A stretch of DNA of 64,000 nucleotides. Origin: Bog-950 sp046329535. GTDB lineage: Bacteria > Bacteroidota > Bacteroidia > Chitinophagales > LD1. The stretch is taken from contig JAXLUN010000002.1 of assembly GCA_046329535.1 (NCBI GenBank), positions 248,001 to 312,000 on the forward strand, given 5' to 3'. Below, piece by piece: positions 17,188-25,135 of this stretch. The notes beneath the pieces were generated by a model, which worked only from the letters and a program-made list of their open reading frames with translations, searched no databases and was not told the origin of the DNA. Numbering within the stretch: position 1 is the first letter of the stretch; each line of letters starts with the position of its first letter. The position numbers were made by a program, and so were the translations under genes.

Positions 17188-18222
17188 ATGAAAAAATATC
17201 TGCCCTACTTACTGGTAATTGTAGTGCTTGCTGCTGCAGCCATCTGGTTTATCAAACATCAATCGAAGGGAACTATCAATGAGCAGGAAGGTGATTTTGC
17301 GGTGAAAGAATCAAAGGATATTTTTAAGATAATACTCAGCGATACAGAGAACAATAAAGTGGAAATTGCTCAGGTAAACGGCCTGTGGATGGTTAATAAC
17401 AAATACGCAGCCCGTGAGGAACTGGTAACCCAATTGATAGACGCCATAACACGAGTCACATCGCTTTGCCCGGTACCAACGGCTGCTCACGACAATGTAA
17501 CGCGCGACCTTTTAGCTCAACACGTACAGGTACAGGTATACAACCGCAAAGATGAACTGATGAAAAGTTATTGGGTAGGCGGCCCCAGTATAGATGGACA
17601 GAATACGTATATGCTGCTGGAGCTGGATGGCAAGCCTGCTGTCCGTCCGCACATGACTTACATTCCGGGATTTAGAGGATACCTTACGCCAAGATTCAAT
17701 ACAAGTGAAGAAAACTGGCGAAGCCGCGTGCTCTATAATTATAAGGAAGATGAAATTAAAACGCTTCGTGTGGAATATCCTGCAGACCCAATGAAATCTT
17801 TTTCACTAACACGCGTAACTTCCGATTCATTCAGTCTGTCGCCACTTGATGAGAAGTTCAGAATAAATGAACCATATCAGCAAAAATTCATCCGCCAATA
17901 TCTGGGCTTTTACTCGTCTATTTATATCGAAGCTTTTGACAATAGCTATTCCAAACGCGATTCCGTCATGCAGACAGTCCCATACTGTAACATAACAATT
18001 ACCGGAACCGACAATTCAGTCAATCATGTAAAATTGTTTTACATGCCTGTCAGTAAACGAAGTAAGTTACAGTTTGACGAAAAGGGCCATGAAATGACTT
18101 ATGATATTGACCACTACTACGCCTCCATTCATAATGGTCAGGATTTTGCCATTGTTCAGTATTATGTGTTAGGTAAATTGTTACGCAACTACCGTGACTT
18201 CTACTTTAAACCTAAGCAATAG
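17188..18222 (+). CDS. Membrane-anchored DUF4340-type protein
   Basis: A 344-residue protein with an N-terminal membrane helix (about 5-24) and a long periplasmic part in repeated beta-rich units, each pairing a short acidic/basic start with VNGLWMV- and WVGG-like turns, as in DUF4340 proteins. The family has no proven biochemical role but often sits beside GldG-type ABC transporters, as here. It begins directly after the gldG stop (TAAATG), so it is almost certainly part of the same operon and probably a fourth component of the transporter. Confidence 0.8.
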   Translation: MKKYLPYLLVIVVLAAAAIWFIKHQSKGTINEQEGDFAVKESKDIFKIILSDTENNKVEIAQVNGLWMVNNKYAAREELVTQLIDAITRVTSLCPVPTAAHDNVTRDLLAQHVQVQVYNRKDELMKSYWVGGPSIDGQNTYMLLELDGKPAVRPHMTYIPGFRGYLTPRFNTSEENWRSRVLYNYKEDEIKTLRVEYPADPMKSFSLTRVTSDSFSLSPLDEKFRINEPYQQKFIRQYLGFYSSIYIEAFDNSYSKRDSVMQTVPYCNITITGTDNSVNHVKLFYMPVSKRSKLQFDEKGHEMTYDIDHYYASIHNGQDFAIVQYYVLGKLLRNYRDFYFKPKQ

Positions 18223-18236
18223 CCCGATGGGTTATT
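18218..18236 (+). terminator. Short hairpin at the end of the gld operon
   Basis: AATAGCCC, loop GAT, GGGTTATT gives an eight-pair stem (one G-T) that covers the stop codon of the DUF4340 gene. No T tract follows, so termination is uncertain. Confidence 0.3.
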
Positions 18237-18307
18237 CACCTCCAGATTCCTATACAGTTTTATAAAAAGCTGTTAGAACCTCAGAAATTTTAATTTCGCG
18301 CGATAAT

Positions 18308-18315
18308 TATATTTG
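18308..18315 (+). promoter_or_regulatory. Candidate -7 box (TATATTTG) for dnaN
   Basis: An exact TAnnTTTG match, 20 bases before the dnaN ATG. This is a usual distance for a short 5' leader in Bacteroidota. The -33 region is AT-rich without a clear TTTG. Confidence 0.5.
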
Positions 18316-18335
18316 TCTCAACTAAAAGACCTACA

Positions 18336-19454
18336 ATGAAATTTATAGTTTCTACTACATCCCTGCTGAAAAGTCTGCAAACCATCGGTGGTGTAATTAA
18401 CTCAAGTTCGGTACTTCCTATTCTTGAGGATTTTTTGTTTGAAATTAAGGGTGGTAACCTGACCGTATTTGCTACCGATCTGGAAACATCCATGAGTACC
18501 GACCTGAAAGTGGAAGCAAAAGAAAATGGCCGTATTGCCATACCTGCCAGAATATTACTGGATACTCTTAAAACATTACCTGAGCAACCGCTCACTTTTA
18601 AAGTAGATGCCAAAACTTTTGGTATTGAGATTACATCCGAAACCGGCCGCTATAAGTTAAGCGGAGAAAATCCGGACGACTTCCCTAAAATTCCTCAACC
18701 CGAAGCTGTCACAGAAATCAACATCCCCGCATCTGCTTTAAGCAATGCCATAGCCAAAACACTGTTTGCAGTTAGCAACGATGATTTGCGCCCGGCAATG
18801 ACAGGTGTTTTGTTTCAGGTAAGCCCGGACGGAATGACCTTTGTTTCTACCGATGCACATAAACTGGTTAAACTGAACCGCAGCGATGTAAAGGCCGCTA
18901 AATCTGCTCAGTTCATTGTTCCTAAAAAAGCCCTGGGCTTATTAAAGAGCGCACTGCCTTCATCCGATTCGGGCGTCAATGTTTCGTACAATAAATCAAA
19001 TGCATTTTTCAGTTTCGATAACACCCGTTTAATTTGTCGCTTAATTGACGCGAACTACCCGGATTACAATGCGGTAATTCCTCAAAACAATCCGAATACA
19101 CTTGGTATTAATCGTTTAGAGTTGCAGAACGCTATGCGTAGAATTTCAATCTACTCAAACAAAACCACTTATCAGGTAGTTCTTTCCATTGCCGGCAGCG
19201 AACTGAAAATATCTGCACAGGATTTAGATTTCAGCAATGAAGCCAATGAAAGATTGACTTGCAGCTACTCGGGAGGTGATATGGATATTGCTTTCAATGC
19301 CCGTTTCCTGATAGAAATGTTAGGCGTGTTAGACTCTAACGATATTGAAATTGAGTTATCTACACCAACCCGTGCCGGTGTATTGCGCCCTACAGAAAAG
19401 AACGAGAACGAAGATTTATTGATGCTGGTAATGCCGGTAATGATTAACTCGTAA
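18336..19454 (+). CDS. dnaN: DNA polymerase III beta subunit (sliding clamp)
   Basis: A 372-residue clamp with the three-domain pattern of DnaN. The N-terminal domain begins MKFIVSTTSLLKSLQTIGGV. The middle domain carries DDLRPAMTGVLFQV and FVSTDAHKLVKL. The C-terminal domain ends LLMLVMPVMI, the usual (V/M)LMPMR-like end. It dimerises into a ring that tethers replicative polymerase to DNA. The position next to gldFG is a known arrangement in Bacteroidota. A strong terminator follows at 19484-19514. Confidence 0.97.
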   Translation: MKFIVSTTSLLKSLQTIGGVINSSSVLPILEDFLFEIKGGNLTVFATDLETSMSTDLKVEAKENGRIAIPARILLDTLKTLPEQPLTFKVDAKTFGIEITSETGRYKLSGENPDDFPKIPQPEAVTEINIPASALSNAIAKTLFAVSNDDLRPAMTGVLFQVSPDGMTFVSTDAHKLVKLNRSDVKAAKSAQFIVPKKALGLLKSALPSSDSGVNVSYNKSNAFFSFDNTRLICRLIDANYPDYNAVIPQNNPNTLGINRLELQNAMRRISIYSNKTTYQVVLSIAGSELKISAQDLDFSNEANERLTCSYSGGDMDIAFNARFLIEMLGVLDSNDIEIELSTPTRAGVLRPTEKNENEDLLMLVMPVMINS

Positions 19455-19483
19455 ACTCATTAATAGTTAATAGTCATCAAGAG

Positions 19484-19514
19484 CCGCCACCTACCAGTGG
19501 CGGTTTTTATTTTT
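19484..19514 (+). terminator. Rho-independent terminator after dnaN
   Basis: CCGCCAC (19484-19490), loop CTACCA, GTGGCGG (19497-19503), then TTTTTATTTTT. This is a perfect seven-pair GC-rich stem with a T tract, ending five bases before the next ATG. It is the clearest intrinsic terminator in the window. Confidence 0.92.
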
Positions 19515-19519
19515 ACCTT

Positions 19520-20899
19520 ATGAAACGTATTTGGCTCACTATTCTATTGCTTCCCTTGGCGTTAACCCGTTCATCAGCTCAGGAGAAGATTATTGCCACA
19601 GCTACCGAATTGATTGTTGCCGGCAATTACAATGACGCAACGCATTACCTCGATTCAATACTTAAGAGGGATAAAAAGAATGTAGATGCCTGGATGATGA
19701 AAGGCAATGTGTTGCTGAATAAAACATTAGAAACCTTACCGGCAGATAGTAATGTAACAGCTGACGATGAATCTATTTTTCAATCAGAGATAATTCCTAA
19801 AACGGCTAAAATAATTCCCGCCAAACAAGTACATCCAATTGAAAAGTATTGGCGCAAATGTTTAATGATAGATAGTCAACGGGCAGATATTCGTAAAGGA
19901 CTTTGTACGCTGTATGCCATGGCGCTGATGAAACAAGAACTTAAAAGTGAAATCTTATCCCTGCTACGTATTGAAAAAGATAATGATGGCGAACAGGCAT
20001 ATCGTATTGCTGAATACGCCCGCAAGTTTAAAGAGCGGGGCAGGTTCAATGTGGCGATGGAGCTTTATCAATTTATAGCCAAACGGTTTCCCGAACTGGC
20101 AGGCTTACGATGTGATATAGCAGCCGAATATTTTTACGAAGGCAGAATGAAAGAAGCTCTCACCTGGCTCGACTCTACCTATAATTTTAAAACAGTGGAC
20201 GAAACTTCTTTTCTGAACGGGGCATTTACTTATAGTGAGCTCGGTTATTTTGACGAGGCCCAGAATGTTCTGAACACATACTCCCGCATATACCAAAGGC
20301 AAATGGATAAGTTCTACTATGGACTTCGTTTGTTTGCCGATGAATCAGAAAACTATCCCGCTAAGCTGAATGAGTTTATAAACAACGTTGACAGCAACAC
20401 CTATTATACAGAAGTTCTGGTGGCTCGCAAACTAATTTCATACACAGACTCTTTTTCCATTAACGACTATCGTGCACTAATTGACAATAGGGACATTCCC
20501 TATTATTACAAAACGCTGATTCATCAACGGGCGTTTAAACAGTTTAAAAACGAATGTGACCCGTTCTTTTTGTATGGCATGTTTCAATCTTCTATTAAAA
20601 ATTACCCGGCTGCCATACAATTTTTAGAAGAGGATGAAAGCTGTAAAATGATATCCAGCGAGAAAGAATACCGGCAACTGCACTATGCCTACTCCCTGTT
20701 TATGTCTGGTGAGAAAGAAAAGTCATTGAAATGTTTCAGACTTTTATTTACATCGTCCAATGCATTTACACAGCAGGCCGCTAAGTATTTTGCAGCTAAA
20801 ACTTCAAATGTAGAGGAAGCTCAAAAACTGTATCATGAAATTATTGCTGCTAAACAGAATACGAAATATGGCCACCTGGCTAAGCGGCAGTTGAGATAA
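19520..20899 (+). CDS. Secreted tetratricopeptide-repeat protein
   Basis: A 459-residue protein with a signal peptide (about 1-20, ending TRSSAQ) followed by helical repeats of TPR type: LIVAGNYNDATHYLDSILKR near 30, RFNVAMELYQFIAKRFPELA near 175, AGL...YFYEGRMKEALTWLD near 200, NYPAAIQFLEEDE near 363 and GEKEKSLKCFRLLF near 395. No catalytic domain is visible. TPR proteins of this kind serve as periplasmic scaffolds. Its start is five bases after the dnaN terminator tail. The TAA stop abuts the stop of the opposing nuclease gene. Confidence 0.85.
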   Translation: MKRIWLTILLLPLALTRSSAQEKIIATATELIVAGNYNDATHYLDSILKRDKKNVDAWMMKGNVLLNKTLETLPADSNVTADDESIFQSEIIPKTAKIIPAKQVHPIEKYWRKCLMIDSQRADIRKGLCTLYAMALMKQELKSEILSLLRIEKDNDGEQAYRIAEYARKFKERGRFNVAMELYQFIAKRFPELAGLRCDIAAEYFYEGRMKEALTWLDSTYNFKTVDETSFLNGAFTYSELGYFDEAQNVLNTYSRIYQRQMDKFYYGLRLFADESENYPAKLNEFINNVDSNTYYTEVLVARKLISYTDSFSINDYRALIDNRDIPYYYKTLIHQRAFKQFKNECDPFFLYGMFQSSIKNYPAAIQFLEEDESCKMISSEKEYRQLHYAYSLFMSGEKEKSLKCFRLLFTSSNAFTQQAAKYFAAKTSNVEEAQKLYHEIIAAKQNTKYGHLAKRQLR

Positions 20900-21895
20900 C
20901 TACTTTACACCCTCATTACCCGTTTCCGGATGGTAGTGCCCATATTGTTTGGTCTTCTTATCTCTCCAAGAGTTTTCCTCGGCTTCCAATTGTTGTTTTT
21001 CTTCGGGGCTAAGCGGCTTTAGTTCTGTTTTATTTAAATCGGGCAGGCCTGCGTTCACCCAACAGGTATACCAGATATCTGCTACCATTTTAATTGAACT
21101 GCGCATTCTGCGCTCAACCATTCCATCCATCATTTTAGCATAAGCCAGCGTATATTCTTCCGAATACATTTTAGAGGTTGTAACACCTCGGGTATCAAAG
21201 GCATAAATCTTATCACTGGCAAACGATTGACTAAGATTTTTTTCAAAACCAAGCACGGTGTCTAAAGCATGATGACTTTCCATTACTGTTGTCCAAATAC
21301 GTTCCTGAGGTTTTGCAACAAACTCTGCTTTGCCAATAAAGTAATCATAGTCTTCGGCAAACAACTCCGGAATTCTCGACTCCCAGAAACCATGAATACC
21401 CACCTGATTAGTGAGTTGTCCGTTATAGTTTTCGGTGGTATGTAAAGGTACATTGGAATCAGCAATATAATGGCCGATATCTGCTGATAGTCGCAGAATT
21501 TTGTTTTTATCCTTTGCCTTAAAAGCATCCGTTAAACGAAACATCATTAACTGAATATGCCAAGGCACAATGCCGTAACTTTTCAGTGTATCCTCGGTAT
21601 ATTTTTCAAGAGCCTCATTCCATCTGCGGGGCATTTCTTTGCAGGGATAGGTGCAATAATGATCTAAGTCAATATAATGGCGGGGCGCTTCATCGGGAGA
21701 GGCATATCTTCTTTTATCTGGGTCAACTGCATGTTCAGTTATAAAGTCTATATTCTCCTTGTAAAAGGTAATCATGTCGGGAGGCAACAGAAAAACTGCA
21801 ATTCGGTTTATCCGTTGATGAGCCCAGAACCCCCAAGCATTGGCTGAATAGTACTGACCCATGCAAAGTAGAAAAACAACAGCAATCTTCTTCAT
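20900..21895 (-). CDS. Secreted zinc-dependent S1/P1-nuclease / phospholipase C superfamily protein
   Basis: A 331-residue exported enzyme. After a 20-residue signal peptide the mature protein would begin WGFWAH. Trp21 and His26 then match the N-terminal Trp1 and His6 zinc ligands of P1 nuclease, where the terminal amino group itself binds zinc. Further ligand candidates are DLDHY near 93, the SADIGHYIADSNVPLH segment (H146, D150, H157) and GIHGFWES near 170. The superfamily cleaves single-stranded nucleic acids or phospholipids; which of these applies cannot be told here. It abuts the TPR gene tail to tail and lies 3 bases from the DUF502 gene on the same strand. Confidence 0.85.
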   Translation of the reverse strand: MKKIAVVFLLCMGQYYSANAWGFWAHQRINRIAVFLLPPDMITFYKENIDFITEHAVDPDKRRYASPDEAPRHYIDLDHYCTYPCKEMPRRWNEALEKYTEDTLKSYGIVPWHIQLMMFRLTDAFKAKDKNKILRLSADIGHYIADSNVPLHTTENYNGQLTNQVGIHGFWESRIPELFAEDYDYFIGKAEFVAKPQERIWTTVMESHHALDTVLGFEKNLSQSFASDKIYAFDTRGVTTSKMYSEEYTLAYAKMMDGMVERRMRSSIKMVADIWYTCWVNAGLPDLNKTELKPLSPEEKQQLEAEENSWRDKKTKQYGHYHPETGNEGVK

Positions 21896-21898
21896 AGA

Positions 21899-22513
21899 TT
21901 AGTTTTCTTCATCCAGTTCAGTCACCCCACCACTCATTACAAACTTCATTACATCTCCGGCTCTTACATCTTTAAGCACCTGAACCTGGTCGCGATTAAC
22001 CAAATACAAAATACCCGAAAGATTATAAGACCAAGGGGCATATACAGCAACTTTATCCTTAATATGCAGGTCACTTAAATCGTCTTGGGTAATAAATCCT
22101 AAACGAAATACTCCTGATTCTTTACCCACTTCGAACATAACAGGCTTGTCAAATTTTTTCTTGTTACTTATAAAAGCCCCGAAAAAATCTTTTAGTGAAG
22201 AATAAATATCCTTCACTAAAGGTGTTTTCTCCATGATGGAGTCCAACACATGCAGTAAAGGTTGTGCTATTACCAACGAACCGATAAAACCGATAAAGGC
22301 AAGCAGAAAAAACATAACCACAATGCCAAAGCCGGGATAGTAAAAATGAAACAGGGCTCGGAACACTTTTTCTATTGTGCTATCTATTGCATTAAAAATG
22401 TAGAAGATGGCATAGATTGTTACAAAGATAGGCGCCAACAGTAAGAGTCCCTGAAGAAAATAGGAGATGACTTTTCCAAAACCTGTTTTAAACCAAAGGC
22501 GAGTTCTGCCCAT
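21899..22513 (-). CDS. DUF502 family membrane protein
   Basis: A 204-residue protein starting at MGRTRLWFKTGFGKVISY (ATG at 22513; the frame is open 13 codons further upstream but that part looks untranslated). Two long hydrophobic hairpin helices (about 19-41 and 58-82) are followed by VIAQPLLHVLDSIMEKTPLVKDIYSSLKDF from residue 82 and a soluble beta-rich domain ending in DVMKFVMSGGVTE. This order is characteristic of DUF502 proteins, which occur widely in bacteria and plants. The function is unsettled. Divergent from the PagL-like gene by 78 bases. Confidence 0.88.
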   Translation of the reverse strand: MGRTRLWFKTGFGKVISYFLQGLLLLAPIFVTIYAIFYIFNAIDSTIEKVFRALFHFYYPGFGIVVMFFLLAFIGFIGSLVIAQPLLHVLDSIMEKTPLVKDIYSSLKDFFGAFISNKKKFDKPVMFEVGKESGVFRLGFITQDDLSDLHIKDKVAVYAPWSYNLSGILYLVNRDQVQVLKDVRAGDVMKFVMSGGVTELDEEN

Positions 22514-22579
22514 ATTATGTAGAATTAATCGGGGCGAATTTAAAAAGAACAATTAGCTTCTATTTTCATCGGTGAATTA

Positions 22580-22587
22580 TATTTTTG
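22580..22587 (+). promoter_or_regulatory. Candidate -7 box (TATTTTTG) four bases before the start codon
   Basis: An exact TAnnTTTG match ending four bases upstream of the ATG at 22592. As for gldF, this spacing would place the transcription start at the start codon. Confidence 0.35.
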
Positions 22588-22591
22588 AAAC

Positions 22592-23716
22592 ATGCGGCTT
22601 TTATTTTTACTCCTGTTTCTGGCTGTCATCGGTGTTTTTTCTTCAAAAGGAGACGACCGTTTTGGTGCTATTGGCCAATATTCTATAGAGGCCAACTACC
22701 AGTTTGGAAAAATCATTCCCCACAACAGTAAATTTACCACTCCTATTACCGGCTATACACAGGCCGTTGAATTGAGTTTCTACAAACAAACTTTAGGAGA
22801 GAAAGCCTGGCAACGAAAACTTAAATATCCGGAACTAGGCGGTAGTTTTGTCATGGCCTATAATGCCGATCAAAAAATTTTCGGGAACGCCTATATGATG
22901 ATGGCTGTAGCTAAATTCTGGATTGTCAGAAGCCGGTATGTAGATTTTTATCTGAGGGTAGGCACCGGTTTAGCTTTTGTTCCCACGCATTACAACCGCA
23001 TAGATAATAGCATAAACAGAGCCATCGGCTCCACCATCAATTCGGCTGACCAGTTTCGCCTGGGTATTGACTTTAAACCATCTGCTCAGGTTCATTTAAC
23101 ACTGGGGGTTAACTTAACTCACTATAGTAATGCCACCACTCAATGGCCCAATCTGGGAGTCAACGTTCCTGCGGTTAGTTTTGGTGTAAGATATTTCCCG
23201 AAAGTGAGTAAAGAGTTAAAATACAATCGAAGCAAGGTTCCTAAGCCCCGGAAAAAAAATGAAGTTATGATGCGGTTTGGAATAGGTTATGGAGAAATGC
23301 AAACAGCCGGAGGTCCTAAATATCCCTACTACGTAGGAACCATGAATTACGCCCGTTATACCAGCATTATTAATAAAGTTCTGGCTGGTGTTTGTGTCGA
23401 GTTTAATCAGGGCGAATATGACTATCTGGAACTTCAGGAAATTGAAACCAAAGAATCACACACCCTTCACGCTATGAAATTCAGCCTGTTTGCCGGAGAT
23501 GAAATTATTTTGGGTAGAGTAGGTTTACTATTTGCAGCAGGCGGTTACGTGTATAATCCAACCAAAGGCACCCCTGTTTATGCCAAGCTGGGTATCAATT
23601 ATTATCTGCCTGATTTTGGAAAAGATAAATCAACCCGATTTTTTGTGGGTCTTAGTTTAAAGACCCATTTCCTGGTTGCGCAGTATTATGAAGCAGGAGC
23701 GGGAATTGCTTTTTAA
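22592..23716 (+). CDS. Acyloxyacyl hydrolase / PagL-like outer membrane protein
   Basis: A 374-residue protein with a signal peptide (about 1-18) and a beta-barrel pattern of alternating residues. The segment GVNLTHYSNATTQWPN and then LGVNVPAVSFGVRY contains H177 and S179, matching the His-Ser catalytic pair of lipid A 3-O-deacylases (GI(E/R)xxHYSNA). Such enzymes trim acyl chains from lipopolysaccharide in the outer membrane. The protein is much longer than PagL itself: after residue 210 comes a second barrel-like or accessory region (MRFGIGYGEMQTAG to YEAGAGIAF), so the architecture differs from the minimal enzyme. A GT-C glycosyltransferase follows at once. Confidence 0.82.
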   Translation: MRLLFLLLFLAVIGVFSSKGDDRFGAIGQYSIEANYQFGKIIPHNSKFTTPITGYTQAVELSFYKQTLGEKAWQRKLKYPELGGSFVMAYNADQKIFGNAYMMMAVAKFWIVRSRYVDFYLRVGTGLAFVPTHYNRIDNSINRAIGSTINSADQFRLGIDFKPSAQVHLTLGVNLTHYSNATTQWPNLGVNVPAVSFGVRYFPKVSKELKYNRSKVPKPRKKNEVMMRFGIGYGEMQTAGGPKYPYYVGTMNYARYTSIINKVLAGVCVEFNQGEYDYLELQEIETKESHTLHAMKFSLFAGDEIILGRVGLLFAAGGYVYNPTKGTPVYAKLGINYYLPDFGKDKSTRFFVGLSLKTHFLVAQYYEAGAGIAF

Positions 23717-23725
23717 TTTTATTCA

Positions 23726-25135
23726 GTGAAAAAAACAGCCGCACCTTATTGGGTTATTATTGCCATTACCTGTTTGTGGTGGCTACCTAACATGTTTGCT
23801 AAGGGTATGTTTATGGATGGCATTTACGATGCACTTCTAGCTCATAATCTGGCAACGGGTATAAGCAGTTTTTGGGCACCGCAAACTATTTACTATACCC
23901 AGCCGGCTTATTGGGATAACCCCCCCTTGGCTATGTACTTTTTATCCGTTTGGTATGACGTGTTAGGCGATTATTATTTTGTTGAGCGTATTTACTCGTT
24001 CAGTTGCGCTATCTGTCAGTTACTGTTGATTGCCGTTGCATGGCGAACTGTTTTTCAAAAACAAAATGACATTCGCAGACTGTTCTGGTTGCCTTGTTTA
24101 TTGTTTTTAATCTCTCCGTTAACGCCTTGGTGCTATGCTAACAACCTGCTGGAAAACACAATGACCTTGTTTACTACCTTATCGGTTATTATGTTCTTTG
24201 TCTATTGGCAAACGCGGAAAAATTTGTTTCTATATGCTTCTCTTGGCGGCATCCTGATTTTTTTAGCCTGTATTACCAAGGGACCCGTTGGCTTGTTCCC
24301 GCTGGCCACGCCTGTGTTCTTTATCCGCATAGTAGATAAGAAAGAGTTCAATAATATTCTGGCATATACTGTGTTCCAGGTATTCGTATTTGCGCTGGCA
24401 TTTACACTTGCTTTTTCCATGGATGCTCCGAGCGTATTTTTAAAAAACTATCTCGAAGTTCAGTTATTGCCGGTTCTCAAACATCAATCGGCAGCCAGTA
24501 ACCCGCACTATCAAATATTCATTGATTTATCACTGGCCGCTTTGCCTTGGTTGGCAATTTTGAGTGTTGCCTTTGTTTTTAAGCCACTAAAGTCAGTTAA
24601 GAATAAAAGACAACTGAGTGTTGTGTTTATACTTATTGCAATATCTGCCTCTTTTCCTATTGCGCTAAGTGCCAAACAACACAAATATTATTTGTTGCCA
24701 TCGCTTGTGTTTTATACTCTTTCATTGGCCGTTCTACTTATTCCTTTGGCAGAGCTTGTATTAAGTAAGATAAGCGCACTGGCTGAAAAAGTAGTACAAG
24801 GTTTATCGGCTGCGGCTATTCTGATTGCTATCGCCTGGTGTTTTGTAAATACAGGCTCTTACTCCCGCGATAAAGAGTTGCTGACAGATATTGAAAGTAT
24901 ACAGCCTTGGGTAAAAAATGAAAAGGTAATTCGGGCAGACTGGAGTCTGTTTGATGCTTGGGCTATGCGTGCTTACCTGAACAGACTATATGACCAAAAG
25001 CTATGCATGCCCGATGAAGCAGCACCAGCCGGATTTTACATGACTGAACTAAATTCGTGGGGAGATAAACTTCCCGAAAACTCACAAAAAGTTTATGCAG
25101 GCAAAACTTTTGATCTCTACCAATTGCCGGAATAA
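23726..25135 (+). CDS. GT-C membrane glycosyltransferase (GT39/ArnT-like)
   Basis: A 469-residue polytopic protein beginning at a GTG codon. The first periplasmic loop (FMDGIYDALLAHNLATGISS, then PQTIYYTQPAYWDNPPLAMYF) has the acidic residue and PP motif of the PMT/ArnT family, which move sugars from lipid-phosphate donors in the periplasm. About ten hydrophobic spans follow, then a short periplasmic C-terminal domain. The acceptor is unknown. It follows the PagL-like gene by 9 bases and could act with it on lipid A or another envelope glycolipid, but that is an inference from position only. Its TAA abuts the stop of the opposing gene. Confidence 0.85.
   Translation: MKKTAAPYWVIIAITCLWWLPNMFAKGMFMDGIYDALLAHNLATGISSFWAPQTIYYTQPAYWDNPPLAMYFLSVWYDVLGDYYFVERIYSFSCAICQLLLIAVAWRTVFQKQNDIRRLFWLPCLLFLISPLTPWCYANNLLENTMTLFTTLSVIMFFVYWQTRKNLFLYASLGGILIFLACITKGPVGLFPLATPVFFIRIVDKKEFNNILAYTVFQVFVFALAFTLAFSMDAPSVFLKNYLEVQLLPVLKHQSAASNPHYQIFIDLSLAALPWLAILSVAFVFKPLKSVKNKRQLSVVFILIAISASFPIALSAKQHKYYLLPSLVFYTLSLAVLLIPLAELVLSKISALAEKVVQGLSAAAILIAIAWCFVNTGSYSRDKELLTDIESIQPWVKNEKVIRADWSLFDAWAMRAYLNRLYDQKLCMPDEAAPAGFYMTELNSWGDKLPENSQKVYAGKTFDLYQLPE

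Noticed and set aside
18240..18280. Second hairpin before dnaN (ACAG...CTGT around TTTTATAAAA)
   Set aside because: Only four outer pairs and an AT-only centre; likely chance in an AT-rich promoter region.
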